Part shown: positions 35,895 through 46,216 of the stretch, in pieces | Layout of the letters: the number at the start of each line of letters is the position of its first letter | How positions within the stretch are numbered: position 1 is the first letter of the stretch | Assembly: GCF_009380215.1 (NCBI RefSeq) | Contig: NZ_WHUG01000002.1 | Coordinates: 124,001 to 188,000, forward strand | Direction: 5' to 3' | Source: Rugamonas aquatica | Lineage (GTDB): Bacteria; Pseudomonadota; Gammaproteobacteria; Burkholderiales; Burkholderiaceae_D | Length of the DNA stretch: 64,000 bases | Notes under the pieces: model-generated | The model's database searches: none | What the model saw: only the letters and a program-made list of their open reading frames with translations | Told to the model about the DNA's origin: nothing | Program-made: the position numbers and the translations under genes

Positions 35895-38279
35895 ATGCCA
35901 ACCATCAAAGAGATCCTGAACACCATGGAATACGGCCCAGCACCGGAAAGCACGAAAGAAGCGCAAGCGTGGCTGGAGCAGCACGGCCGCACCTTCGGCC
36001 TGTTCATCGACAACCAGTGGAGCGAGCCGGGCGAGTTGTTCGCCTCGACCAACCCAGCCGATGCGGCCAAGCTGGCCGACCTGACCCAGGCCACCGGCAG
36101 CGACGTCGATCGCGCCGTGGCAGCCGCGCGCGCCGCGCAGCCGGGCTGGCAGGCACTGGGCGGCCATGGCCGCGCAAAAGTCATGTACTCGCTGGCCCGC
36201 CTGATGCAGAAGCACGCGCGCCTGTTCGCCGTGCTGGAGACGCTGGACAACGGCAAGACCATCCGCGAAACCCGCGATGTCGACCTGCCGCTGGTGGCGC
36301 GTCACTTCTACTACCACGCCGGTTGGGCGCAACTGCAAGCCGAGGAATTCGCGGACTACCGCGCCGTCGGTGTCGTTGGCCAGATCGTGCCGTGGAATTT
36401 CCCGCTGCTGATGCTGTCGTGGAAAATCGCACCGGCCATGGCCGCTGGTAACACTATCGTCTTCAAACCGGCCGAATTCACCTCGCTGACCGCGATGCTG
36501 TTCGCCGAGATTTGCGTGCAGGCCGGCGTGCCTGCCGGTGTGGTCAACATCGTCACCGGCGATGGCCGCGTGGGCGAAGCCATCGTCAACCATCCAGGCA
36601 TCGACAAGCTGGCCTTCACCGGCTCGACCGAAGTAGGCCGCTTGATCCGCGTTGCCACCGCAGGCAGCGGCAAGAAGCTGTCGCTGGAGTTGGGCGGCAA
36701 GTCGCCGTTCATCGTCTTCGACGATGCAGACCTGGATGCCGCCGTTGAAGGCCTGGTCGATTCGATCTGGTTCAATCAGGGACAAGTATGCTGCGCAGGT
36801 TCGCGCCTGCTGGTGCAGGAATCGGTACAGGATAAATTCCTGGCCAAGCTGCGCGCCCGCATGGACAAGCTGACCCTCGGCTCGCCGCTGGACAAGTCGA
36901 TGGACATCGGCGCCCTGGTCGATCCGGTGCAGCAGCAGCGCATCGCCGGCCTGGTGGACTCGGCTCGCGCCGAAGGTTGCGAGGTGTATCAGCCTAAGTG
37001 CGAGATCCCGGCCAACGGTTCGTGGTTCCCTCCAACGCTGATCACCGGCGCATCGACTTCCGCCGCCGTGGCGCAGGCCGAAATCTTTGGCCCTGTGCTG
37101 GTGGCGATGAGCTTCCGCACTCCGCCGGAAGCCGTGCAACTGGCGAACAACACCGTCTACGGCCTGGCCGCTTGCGTGTGGACCGAGAACATCTCGCTGG
37201 CGCTGGACGTCGCGCCGCAGATCAAGGCCGGCGTGGTGTGGATTAACACCGCCAACCAGTTCGACGCCGCTTGCGGCTTCGGCGGCTACCGCGAATCCGG
37301 CTTTGGCCGTGAAGGCGGCCGCGAAGGCATGTACGAATACCTGACCGCGAAATCGGAAGATGCGCGTCCTGCATCGCCTGTGGTGGAAGCCAAGGCCAAA
37401 GCCAAGGCAGCCGCACCGGCAGCGGGCGGCGCGTTCGCCATCGACCGTACCGCCAAGCTGTACATCGGCGGCAAGCAGGCACGCCCTGACGGCGCCTACA
37501 GCCGCGCCATCCACGGCGCCGACGGTGCCTTCATCGCCGAAGTCGGCGAAGGCAATCGCAAGGACATTCGCAATGCAGTGGAAGCAGCGCACAAGGCTGG
37601 CGGCTGGGCGAAAGCCACGTCGCACAACCGCGCGCAGGTTTTGTACTACATCGCAGAAAACCTGGCCGCCCGCGGCGAGGAATTCGCAGCCCGCATCGCT
37701 GCCATGACCGGTTCGAAGAACGCGGAAAAAGAAGTGCAGGCGTCGATCGAGCGCCTGTTCTACTACGCAGCATGGGCCGACAAGTACGACGGCCTGGCGC
37801 ACCAGCCGCCTATGCATGGCATCACCGTGGCGCTGAATGAACCGGTCGGCGTGATCGGCATCGTCTGCCCGAACGAAGCGCCGCTGCTGGGCTTCATCTC
37901 GCTGGTGGCGCCGGCTATCGCGCTGGGCAACCGCGTGGTGGTGGTGCCGTCGGAAGCGCATCCGCTGTCGGCCACCGATCTGTATCAGGTGTTCGATACG
38001 TCGGACCTGCCGGACGGCGTGGTCAACATCATCACCGGTTCGGCGGACGAACTGGCGCGCACGCTGGCGACGCACTCGGACATCGACGCGGTATGGCGTC
38101 ACGATGGTTCGGCTGAGGGCTGTGCGGAAGTGGAGCGTCTGTCGGCGACTTCGCTCAAGCGTACCTGGGTCGGCGGCGCCAAAGGCCGCGACTGGTACAG
38201 CACCGCGCAATCGGGTGGCCGCGCAGTACTGGCACACGCATCGCAAGTTAAAAACGTCTGGATTCCATACGGCGTTTAA
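35895..38279 (+). CDS. aldehyde dehydrogenase with an extra truncated ALDH domain
   Basis: A 794-residue protein. The first 490 or so residues form a complete ALDH: VGQIVPWNFPLLM, FTGSTEVGR, LELGGKSPFIV (general-base Glu) and NQGQVCCAGSRLL (nucleophile Cys), plus GYRESGFGREGG. An Ala/Lys linker (about 495-515) leads to a second ALDH-like half (YIGGKQARPDGAYSRAI, PVGVIGIVCPNEAPLLGF, GVVNIITGSADELA) that lacks the ELGGKSP and Cys motifs and stops early, so it is probably structural. Between deoC and deoA, its likely substrate is acetaldehyde from deoxyribose-phosphate cleavage, going to acetate. The substrate is inference. Confidence 0.9.
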   Translation: MPTIKEILNTMEYGPAPESTKEAQAWLEQHGRTFGLFIDNQWSEPGELFASTNPADAAKLADLTQATGSDVDRAVAAARAAQPGWQALGGHGRAKVMYSLARLMQKHARLFAVLETLDNGKTIRETRDVDLPLVARHFYYHAGWAQLQAEEFADYRAVGVVGQIVPWNFPLLMLSWKIAPAMAAGNTIVFKPAEFTSLTAMLFAEICVQAGVPAGVVNIVTGDGRVGEAIVNHPGIDKLAFTGSTEVGRLIRVATAGSGKKLSLELGGKSPFIVFDDADLDAAVEGLVDSIWFNQGQVCCAGSRLLVQESVQDKFLAKLRARMDKLTLGSPLDKSMDIGALVDPVQQQRIAGLVDSARAEGCEVYQPKCEIPANGSWFPPTLITGASTSAAVAQAEIFGPVLVAMSFRTPPEAVQLANNTVYGLAACVWTENISLALDVAPQIKAGVVWINTANQFDAACGFGGYRESGFGREGGREGMYEYLTAKSEDARPASPVVEAKAKAKAAAPAAGGAFAIDRTAKLYIGGKQARPDGAYSRAIHGADGAFIAEVGEGNRKDIRNAVEAAHKAGGWAKATSHNRAQVLYYIAENLAARGEEFAARIAAMTGSKNAEKEVQASIERLFYYAAWADKYDGLAHQPPMHGITVALNEPVGVIGIVCPNEAPLLGFISLVAPAIALGNRVVVVPSEAHPLSATDLYQVFDTSDLPDGVVNIITGSADELARTLATHSDIDAVWRHDGSAEGCAEVERLSATSLKRTWVGGAKGRDWYSTAQSGGRAVLAHASQVKNVWIPYGV

Positions 38280-38300
38280 ACGTCACGGAACCCTGGCATC

Positions 38301-38379
38301 GTCATTCCCGCGAAAGCGGGAATCCATGCTGAACGTGCTTTGACGCGTTCTATGGATTCCCGCCTTCGCGGGAATGACG
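38301..38379. repeat. 79-bp dRS3-like inverted-repeat element, copy B
   Basis: Left arm 38301-38327 and right arm 38352-38379 are near-perfect inverted copies (GTCATTCCCGC... and ...GCGGGAATGACG), each itself a small hairpin, around a 24-nt spacer. It lies between the aldehyde dehydrogenase gene and deoA. Confidence 0.85.
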
Positions 38380-38413
38380 TTTTAAATACCGTATTTATCA
38401 AGTGGAGAATTCC

Positions 38414-39736
38414 ATGTTTTTACCTCAAGAGATCATTCGCAAGAAGCGCGACGGCGGCGTACTGACCGCTGAAGAGATCCAGTTCTTCGTCGGCGGTATC
38501 ACCTCGAACCGCGTCACCGAAGGCCAGATCGCCGCGCTGGCGATGGCGGTCTACTTCAACGACATGACCATGGACGAACGCGTGGCCTTCACGCTGGCGA
38601 TGCGCGATTCCGGCGAAGTGCTGGACTGGCGCTCGCTGGACCTGCCAGGTCCGGTGGTCGACAAGCACTCCACCGGTGGCGTCGGCGACGTGGTCTCGCT
38701 GCTGCTCGGCCCCATGGTTGCAGCCTGCGGCGGCTTCGTGCCGATGATCTCCGGCCGTGGTCTGGGCCACACCGGCGGCACGCTGGACAAGTTCGACTCC
38801 ATTCCCGGCTACACCACCGTGCCGACCAATGAGTTGTTCCGCAAAGTGGTCAAGGAAGTCGGTGTCGCCATCATCGGCCAGACCTCTTCGCTGGCGCCGT
38901 CGGACAAGATCTTCTACGGCGTGCGCGACGTGACCGCGACCGTGGAATCGGTCGCCATGATTACCGGCTCCATCCTGTCGAAGAAGCTGTCGGCCGGCCT
39001 GGATGCGCTGGTGATGGACGTTAAAACTGGCAGCGGCGCCTTCATGCCGACCTACGAAAAATCGGTGGAGCTGGCGGACAGCATCGTCAAGGTCGGCAAC
39101 GGCGCCGGCATGATGACCTCGGCCATCCTGACCGACATGAACGAATCGCTGGCGCCATACGCCGGCAACGCGCTGGAAGTGCGCGGCGCGATGGATTACC
39201 TGAGCGGCAAATCGCGTCCTGCGCGTCTGCACGAAGTGACAATGGCGCTGTGCGCCGAGATGCTGGTGCTGGGCAAACTGGCCGCGACCGAAGAAGAGGC
39301 GCGCGCCAAGCTGCAAGCGTCGCTGGACAGCGGCGAAGCCGCCGAGCGCTTCTCGCGCATGGTGGTGGCGCTGGGCGGCCCGGCGGATCTGATGGACAAT
39401 CCGGACAAGTACCTGGAGCGTTCGCCTATCATCGTGCCGGCGCCTGCGCTGGTTTCCGGCTACGCTGCCGCCGCCAACTGCCGCGAGATCGGCCTGGCCG
39501 TGGTGTCGCTGGGCGGTGGCCGCCGTCGCGCTGCCGATCCGATCGACTTCGCTGTCGGCTTGACCGGGCTGGTTGGCCTGGGCGACAAGATCGAAGCAGG
39601 CCAGCCGCTGGCGATGGTCCACGCGCGCACGCAGGAAGCAGCGGATCAGGCGATCCGCGAAATCCAGGCGGCCTACCAGATCGCTGGCGCAGCACCGGCC
39701 GCGAACCCGGTCATCTACCGCACGATTCGTCCATAA
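38414..39736 (+). CDS. deoA: thymidine phosphorylase
   Basis: A 440-residue pyrimidine-nucleoside phosphorylase family protein that converts thymidine (and deoxyuridine) to base plus deoxyribose-1-phosphate. Key stretches are [31 protein letters not shown] (phosphate binding), [31 protein letters not shown] and [10 protein letters not shown]. The ATG at 38414 has GGAG seven bases away; an earlier GTG at 38402 is in frame but overlaps that site. It is flanked by 79-bp repeats on both sides, unlike typical compact deo operons. Confidence 0.95.
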   Translation: MFLPQEIIRKKRDGGVLTAEEIQFFVGGITSNRVTEGQIAALAMAVYFNDMTMDERVAFTLAMRDSGEVLDWRSLDLPGPVVDKHSTGGVGDVVSLLLGPMVAACGGFVPMISGRGLGHTGGTLDKFDSIPGYTTVPTNELFRKVVKEVGVAIIGQTSSLAPSDKIFYGVRDVTATVESVAMITGSILSKKLSAGLDALVMDVKTGSGAFMPTYEKSVELADSIVKVGNGAGMMTSAILTDMNESLAPYAGNALEVRGAMDYLSGKSRPARLHEVTMALCAEMLVLGKLAATEEEARAKLQASLDSGEAAERFSRMVVALGGPADLMDNPDKYLERSPIIVPAPALVSGYAAAANCREIGLAVVSLGGGRRRAADPIDFAVGLTGLVGLGDKIEAGQPLAMVHARTQEAADQAIREIQAAYQIAGAAPAANPVIYRTIRP

Positions 39737-39747
39737 CGTATAACAAC

Positions 39748-39826
39748 GTCATTCCCGCGCAGGCGGGAATCCATAGGCCGCGTGACAGCACGCTCAGCAT
39801 GGATTCCCGCTTGCGCGGGAATGACG
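39748..39826. repeat. 79-bp dRS3-like inverted-repeat element, copy C
   Basis: Left arm 39748-39774, right arm 39799-39826. The spacer contains GCGTG-ACAG-CACGC, so the whole 79 bp can fold into one long hairpin with two dRS3-type side hairpins. It begins 11 bases after deoA and ends 17 bases before cdd. Confidence 0.85.
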
Positions 39827-39843
39827 GGGCAAAGGGAACTGAC

Positions 39844-41474
<1,631 letters not shown>

Positions 41475-41478
41475 GCTG

Positions 41479-41865
41479 CTACGCCGCCTTGTCGTCAGCC
41501 TGCATCATGCCGAACAGGTTGCCGTCCAGGTCTTTGGCGTAGGCCAGCCAGCCGATGCCGGGGATGGGCATTTTCGGCACCACCACTTCCGCCTTCAAGG
41601 CTGCAACCTGCTTCAGCGTGTCGTCCAGATTTTCGACATCGACCGTGCAGACGAAGGCGTTCACGCTCTGCATCGCTGCGGGCACCGGGCCCTGGCGCGG
41701 CAGCAGGCCGCCGTTGATGCCGCGCTGCGCTGCGTCGCCCGTGTCGATCAGCCAGTATTCGCCGCCTTCCCACTTGTTGAAACTCCAGCCGAACAGCGCG
41801 CTGTAAAAATCGATCAGCACCTGCGGCTGGCTTGCCTGGATTTCAAAATGTACCGGACGTCCCAT
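41479..41865 (-). CDS. VOC-family (glyoxalase/bleomycin-resistance fold) protein
   Basis: A 128-residue single-domain VOC protein starting at MGRPVHFEIQASQPQ, with FYSALFGWSFNKWEG, GINGGLLPR and the C-terminal AKDLDGNLFGMMQ containing the usual Glu-to-Asp/Asn metal-site region. Members range from glyoxalases to antibiotic-binding proteins and the substrate cannot be assigned. The longer frame up to 41949 would overlap its neighbour. The stop is 4 bp from the convergent deaminase gene, and 10 bp separate it from a second VOC gene. Confidence 0.85.
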   Translation of the reverse strand: MGRPVHFEIQASQPQVLIDFYSALFGWSFNKWEGGEYWLIDTGDAAQRGINGGLLPRQGPVPAAMQSVNAFVCTVDVENLDDTLKQVAALKAEVVVPKMPIPGIGWLAYAKDLDGNLFGMMQADDKAA

Positions 41866-41875
41866 GATCGTCCCC

Positions 41876-42301
41876 TCAATCCGCCGGATCGTAAGTGCCG
41901 ATGCTCCAGATGTGACCCTCGGGGTCGCGGCAGGTGAAGCCGCGTCCACCGTAATCCTCGTCTTTAATGTCGAGCAGGATCTCGGCGCGAGCCTCTTTCA
42001 CGCGGGCGTACACCTTGTCGGCGTCGTTGACCACCAGGTAGGAACTCTGCGTGTTGAACTGGCCGATCTCGGAAGGCTGTTTCATCAGGCGTCCGAATTC
42101 GGTGTCGAACACCGATCCGAGCATGATCATGCTGTTGCCGAAGCTGAGCTGCGCGTGGGCGATGCTGCCGTCTTCATTGGGCACCACCAGCGCTGCTTCA
42201 AAGCCGAACGTGGTGCACAGCCAGTCGATGGCGGCCGGCGCGTCGCGATAGCGCATGCATGGTATGACGTTGCAACGGGTTTGCTTGGGTATGCTGGACA
42301 T
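41876..42301 (-). CDS. VOC-family (glyoxalase-like) protein
   Basis: A 141-residue VOC protein resembling the PhnB/glyoxalase-like group: VIPCMRYRDAPAAIDWLCTT, FGFEAALVVPNEDG, ELSFGNSMIMLG-like AQLSFGNSMIMLGS, and the terminal TCRDPEGHIWSIGTYDP. It is followed on the same strand by another VOC gene 10 bp away, so the two probably form a small operon. No substrate can be assigned. Confidence 0.85.
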   Translation of the reverse strand: MSSIPKQTRCNVIPCMRYRDAPAAIDWLCTTFGFEAALVVPNEDGSIAHAQLSFGNSMIMLGSVFDTEFGRLMKQPSEIGQFNTQSSYLVVNDADKVYARVKEARAEILLDIKDEDYGGRGFTCRDPEGHIWSIGTYDPAD

Positions 42302-42420
42302 CGTTTTCTCCCCTGTCTTGGTATGGAACAGATTCGATCGATTTCAGACCCCATCCGTTCGCCGGACTGATGCGGACGGATGGGAAAAGGGAGTATATAT
42401 TGATAACGATCAGACGGGGA

Positions 42421-43206
42421 TTACATTTGCTGGAACAAGTGGGTATTGCCTCGGCTGACTTCCAGTTGCTCGTCGAAGTTGCGGATCTTGACCATCTGCC
42501 GTCCGCGCAAATCGCGCGTGACTTCTTCGATGGCATCAACCCGCACCAGCGTCGAACGGTGGATGCGCCAGAATTCGTCCGGGTCCAGTTCGTCGGCCAG
42601 CTCCTTCAGTGTTTTGCGTATCAATACTTCCGATTGCGCGGTCTGTACGCGTGTGTACTTTTCATCGGCGCGGAAGAACAGCACTTCGCGCGTGCTGATC
42701 ATGCGCAGATTGCTGCCGACCACCGCCTGTATCCAGCGTAGATAATCGGGCTTGGCGGACGGCTTGCTCTGGCTCGACAGCAGCTGGCTCAGCTGGCGTT
42801 CGATGTTGGACGGCTGCTGGCCGATCAGCGATTGCAGCCGCGTGCAGGTGGTCTTCAGGCGCTCGCCGCCGGCAGGCTTCAGCAGGTAATCCAGCGCGCC
42901 CTGTTCGAAGGCTTCGATCGCATACTGGTCGTAGGCCGTCACGAACACCAGGTGGCAGCGGTTGAACAGCATGCGCGCCGCTTCGATGCCGGACAGGCCG
43001 GGCATGCGGATGTCGAGGAACACGATGTCCGGCTGATACTGGCCGGCCAGCGCCACGGCTTCGATGCCATTGGCCGCTTCGGCGACGATCTCCAGCCCAG
43101 GCCAGGTTTCCAGCAGCCGTGCGCGCAGTTGGCGGCGCATTGGTTCTTCGTCGTCGGCGATCAGCGCGGTGGCGCGGCGTTGGCCGTTGGGCGTGACGAT
43201 ATTCAT
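42421..43206 (-). CDS. LytR/AlgR-family response regulator
   Basis: A 261-residue response regulator: receiver domain with IADDEEPMRRQLRARL (acidic pair), phospho-acceptor in IVFLDIRMPG (Asp about 65), FVTAYDQYAIEAFEQGALDYLLKP (Thr and Lys), then a LytTR DNA-binding domain (about 160-255; FFRADEKYTRVQT, RIHRSTLVRVDAI, VSRGNTHLF). It should bind direct-repeat promoter sites when phosphorylated. The ATG at 43206 overlaps the stop of the histidine kinase by four bases. Confidence 0.93.
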   Translation of the reverse strand: MNIVTPNGQRRATALIADDEEPMRRQLRARLLETWPGLEIVAEAANGIEAVALAGQYQPDIVFLDIRMPGLSGIEAARMLFNRCHLVFVTAYDQYAIEAFEQGALDYLLKPAGGERLKTTCTRLQSLIGQQPSNIERQLSQLLSSQSKPSAKPDYLRWIQAVVGSNLRMISTREVLFFRADEKYTRVQTAQSEVLIRKTLKELADELDPDEFWRIHRSTLVRVDAIEEVTRDLRGRQMVKIRNFDEQLEVSRGNTHLFQQM

Positions 43207-44132
43207 TTCGAACTCCCGGCAAAAATATCGGGCGCATACGGGATGCGGATGCTGGCGCGGGTGCCGCCGGTCAGCGGCGCTTCGATCACCAGCTGCGCGC
43301 GGTTGCCGTACAGGATGCGCAGGCGCTCCCGCACATTGGCCAGGCCGATGCCGTCGCCGGCGTGCAGATTGAAACCGATGCCGTCGTCCATCACGTCCAC
43401 CTGCAGCATGGCGCCGTCGACGCTGGCGCGGATGTCGATGCGGCCGCCTTCTATCTTCGGCTCCAGGCCGTGCTTGATGGCGTTCTCGATCAGGATCTGC
43501 AGCATCATCACGGGGAAGGTGGCGCTCAGCATTTCCGGCTGCACGTCGATCGAAACCGCCAGCCGCGAGCCCATGCGGGCCTGCATGATGGCCAGGTAGG
43601 CCCGCGACATGTCGATCTGCCGGCCCAGCGTGCCGCTTCCCTTGGCGCGCATCTGCGGCAGCGTGGCGCGCAGATAGTCGATCAGGTTCTGGTGGATGCG
43701 CGCGGCTTGCGGCGGATCGGTCTCGATCAGCTGGCCGATCAGCGCCAGTGTGTTGAACAGGAAGTGCGGTTCGACCTGCGCCTGCAATGCCGCCATGCGC
43801 GCCTCGATCAGGCGCCGCTCCATGCCTTCCTCGTCGGCGTGGCTGGTGGCGTGGTGCGCCTCCAGCTCGGCCTTGCGCTTGCCGCCGGCCAGCACCTTCA
43901 GGCCCAGCGACAGCGCGATGAAGGCGACGGTCTGCTTGGGCAGGCCGAACGGCGTCAGGCCGAACAGCAGCAACAGCAGCCACACCATCATCAGCTTGCG
44001 CCATTCGACCTGGGCCAACCAGTCGAAGAACCGCCACCACATGCTGGTGGCGGTTTCGCCTATCTCGCGGATGATGTCGAGCAGGCTTTTGGCGTTGTCA
44101 TAGCCGGCCTTGGCCAGCCCGCGTTTTTTCAT
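43203..44132 (-). CDS. LytS/YehU-type sensor histidine kinase
   Basis: A 309-residue kinase of the His_kinase (PF06580) class: two hydrophobic segments (about 45-62 and 66-82), a short linker, the phospho-acceptor motif VEPHFLFNTLALIGQLI (His about 123) and a C-terminal ATPase with LQILIENAIKHGLEPK and DDGIGFN. There is no separate periplasmic sensor, so it may sense through its membrane part or the small membrane protein upstream, with which it shares a four-base overlap. The partner is the LytTR regulator immediately downstream. Confidence 0.92.
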   Translation of the reverse strand: MKKRGLAKAGYDNAKSLLDIIREIGETATSMWWRFFDWLAQVEWRKLMMVWLLLLLFGLTPFGLPKQTVAFIALSLGLKVLAGGKRKAELEAHHATSHADEEGMERRLIEARMAALQAQVEPHFLFNTLALIGQLIETDPPQAARIHQNLIDYLRATLPQMRAKGSGTLGRQIDMSRAYLAIMQARMGSRLAVSIDVQPEMLSATFPVMMLQILIENAIKHGLEPKIEGGRIDIRASVDGAMLQVDVMDDGIGFNLHAGDGIGLANVRERLRILYGNRAQLVIEAPLTGGTRASIRIPYAPDIFAGSSK

Positions 44133-44395
44133 TGCTGGTGCTCCTGGCGGCGACGCTGGCGGCGGCCACCGACCACGCAGGCGCCGACGGCAATCTTCAG
44201 CACCAGGAAGAAGGCGAACAGCACCATCGCCAGCGGCAGGATGGTGAGGATGAAGGCCAGGATCAGCGCGGCGCCCAGCAGGGCGGGCGGCGACATGCGC
44301 TGCACCAGCCGCACGCCGTAGCGCACCGTCTGGGCGAAGGCGCGGAAGATTTCTTCCATCAGATCCATCACGGCCTGGCTGTTCAGTTTGCTCAT
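44129..44395 (-). CDS. small membrane protein of unknown function
   Basis: An 88-residue protein with one long hydrophobic stretch (LLGAALILAFILTILPLAMV, continuing LFAFFLVLKIAVGACVV) that could be one hairpin or two membrane helices, and a basic tail GGRRQRRRQEHQQ. I do not recognise a family. The ATG at 44395 has GGAGAAG upstream. It overlaps the histidine kinase start by four bases (ATGA), so it is translationally coupled to the two-component system and may be an accessory sensor or modulator. Confidence 0.7.
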   Translation of the reverse strand: MSKLNSQAVMDLMEEIFRAFAQTVRYGVRLVQRMSPPALLGAALILAFILTILPLAMVLFAFFLVLKIAVGACVVGGRRQRRRQEHQQ

Positions 44396-44524
44396 TTGCT
44401 TCTCCATCAAAATCGTTGCGATGGAATCACTGTATCAAAGCCTTCCCCTGTGCCGTACTGGATTCCGATCAACTGCGGTTTGGGCGGGATGGCCGGTTGT
44501 TCCGCCGGATAAGCGGCATCTAAA

Positions 44525-45097
44525 TCAGTGCTCGGGCGTAACGCCTGTTGCAGCGTTCCAGTCGCTGCGCAGCAGGCCGTAGATCACGCTGTCCGAGATT
44601 TCTCCGCTGACAAACCAGCGCTCGCGCAGCAAGCCTTCGCGCTGGAAATGCAGGCCCTCCAGGATGCGACCGGAGGCAATGTTGTCGGGATGGATATCGG
44701 CTTCGATGCGGTGCAGTTCCAGCGCGCCGAAGCCGTGGGCGATCAGCGCCGCCAGCGCTTCCTGCATATAGCGTTTGCCCCAGTGCGGCCGCGCCAGCAT
44801 GTAGCCGATCTCGCAGCGGTGATTGCGGCGGTCGAAGGCGTACAGCGTGACGGTGCCTATCAGCTCGCCGTCCGGCAGCACCATCGCCAGCCGCAGCGCG
44901 CTGCCGTCCTGGTAGCCCTTGAGGGTTTGCTCGATGTTGTCGGCGGCCTGGGCGGCGTGCAGCCACGGGCCGCTGCTCCAGTAGCGCAGGGCCACGGGAT
45001 CGGAAAACAGGCGGAACAACGCGTCGGCGTCGTTGCTGTCGACAAAGCGCAGGGTCATGCGGGCGGTGTGCAGCTGGAACGGTTCGAAGCTGGGCAT
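44525..45097 (-). CDS. GNAT acetyltransferase, RimJ/RimL-like
   Basis: A 190-residue Acetyltransf_3-type GNAT protein: ARMTLRFVDSNDADALFRLF, PDGELIGTVTLY, RCEIGYMLARPHWGKRYMQEA (acetyl-CoA pyrophosphate loop) and HRIEADIHPDNIASGRILE, the segment typical of ribosomal-protein N-acetyltransferases. Its real substrate may differ. It is on the same strand as, but 129 bp from, the small membrane protein gene, in which gap I see nothing. Confidence 0.9.
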   Translation of the reverse strand: MPSFEPFQLHTARMTLRFVDSNDADALFRLFSDPVALRYWSSGPWLHAAQAADNIEQTLKGYQDGSALRLAMVLPDGELIGTVTLYAFDRRNHRCEIGYMLARPHWGKRYMQEALAALIAHGFGALELHRIEADIHPDNIASGRILEGLHFQREGLLRERWFVSGEISDSVIYGLLRSDWNAATGVTPEH

Positions 45098-45280
45098 GCT
45101 GGTTCTGGTGTGTGGGGACGATTTGCCAGCTTAGCGGACTTTCACGAGGGCGTGGCGTTTTAGTATGTTTGGCAGTCGGGAACGATGCTGCGCTGCCGCA
45201 AAAAAAACTTAAAATAGTTTCTGAGGGCAACAAATCGTGATATCCTTGAAGTAATTTAAATTGCTATCAAGGAATTATTC

Positions 45281-46216
45281 ATGGTCGCTGTCACTAAAAC
45301 CGCTGTTTCCGCTGTCGTTCTTGCAATTGCTTCCCTGGGGAGCGCGCAGGCTGCCGTGCTGGATCTGGGTCTGCACGGCGCCAATGTGTTTTCCTTCACC
45401 GACTTCAAGGCGCCTAGCGCCGACGTCGAAGGCGCCATCATGGCCGGCCGCGACGTGCAGTTGAGCAGCTACTCCGTCAACGCCAACAACGTCGACGCCT
45501 TCGGCCACTATTCGCTGATCGTCGGCCGCGACCTGAAATTCACCAGCGGCTCGATCAAGAACGGCGATACCTTTGTCGGCGGCAAAACCAGCGTGACCCA
45601 GCAGGTCGACGTATATTCGAAGATCCAGACCGGCAAGTCGCCTGTCAACATGGGCGCGCTGGCCAGCCAGTTGAAAACCACTTCGACCTCGCTGTCGAAA
45701 CTGTCCAGCACCGGCACCGCGACCGAGCAGTGGGGCGGCTTGAACATCGCCGGCACCAAGAGCAAGAGCGGCGTGGAAGTGTTCAACGTCGACGCCAAGA
45801 CGCTGTCCAAAGTGAGCTACTTCAATTTCAGCAATCTGACCGCCGGTTCGACCCTGATCATGAACGTCAGCGGCGACAAGGGCAGTTTCAGTGGCGGCTA
45901 CCAGGGCTTTGAGAATTACAACGTGCTGTTCAACTTCTACCAGGCGACCGACCTGGGCGTGCACACCGGCCTGACCGCCAACATCCTGGCGCCACTGGCC
46001 ACGGTCAATGGCGGCAGCGGCGTCATCAACGGCAACGTGATTGTCGATTCCTGGCTGTCGTCGGTGCAGATCAACGCCAACCATTACTTCAAGCCGATCA
46101 ACGTCGCCGGCTACATCGCGCCGGTGCCGGAACCGGAAACCTATGCGATGATGCTGGCCGGCCTGGGCCTGATCGGCCTCACGGCGCGTCGCCGCAAGCA
46201 GGCTGCGGCACGCTGA
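45281..46216 (+). CDS. choice-of-anchor-A family protein with PEP-CTERM sorting signal
   Basis: A 311-residue exported protein. It has a signal peptide (about 1-25, SAQAA), a beta-rich choice-of-anchor A domain (about 35-280; FSFTDFKAPSADVEGAIMAG, FGHYSLIVGRDL, GVINGNVIVDSWLSS) and a C-terminal PEP-CTERM signal: VPEPETYAMM, a hydrophobic helix LAGLGLIGL and a basic RRRKQ tail. In bacteria with exosortase the tail is removed on export to the surface or matrix. An AAGGA site precedes the ATG. Its last 38 bp overlap the end of the convergent TetR gene, so the tail is encoded opposite the regulator's C-terminus. Confidence 0.92.
   Translation: MVAVTKTAVSAVVLAIASLGSAQAAVLDLGLHGANVFSFTDFKAPSADVEGAIMAGRDVQLSSYSVNANNVDAFGHYSLIVGRDLKFTSGSIKNGDTFVGGKTSVTQQVDVYSKIQTGKSPVNMGALASQLKTTSTSLSKLSSTGTATEQWGGLNIAGTKSKSGVEVFNVDAKTLSKVSYFNFSNLTAGSTLIMNVSGDKGSFSGGYQGFENYNVLFNFYQATDLGVHTGLTANILAPLATVNGGSGVINGNVIVDSWLSSVQINANHYFKPINVAGYIAPVPEPETYAMMLAGLGLIGLTARRRKQAAAR

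Noticed and set aside
34875..38246. 1123-codon minus-strand open frame across deoC and the aldehyde dehydrogenase
   Set aside because: Antisense to two genes with full family motifs; the Arg/His/Gly/Gln-rich translation is typical of a shadow frame in high-GC DNA.
33631..39826. Possible CRISPR array
   Set aside because: The three repeats are kilobases apart, separated by genes, and are internally palindromic doublets, not short repeats with regular spacers.
42421..44040. A single 539-codon kinase-regulator fusion on the minus strand
   Set aside because: The upstream part is the kinase gene read in the wrong frame; the kinase and regulator are two genes with a four-base overlap.
45160..45230. 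Sigma-54-type promoter upstream of the PEP-CTERM gene
   Set aside because: TGGCAG and later GC-containing bases are present, but the GG-N10-GC spacing does not hold.
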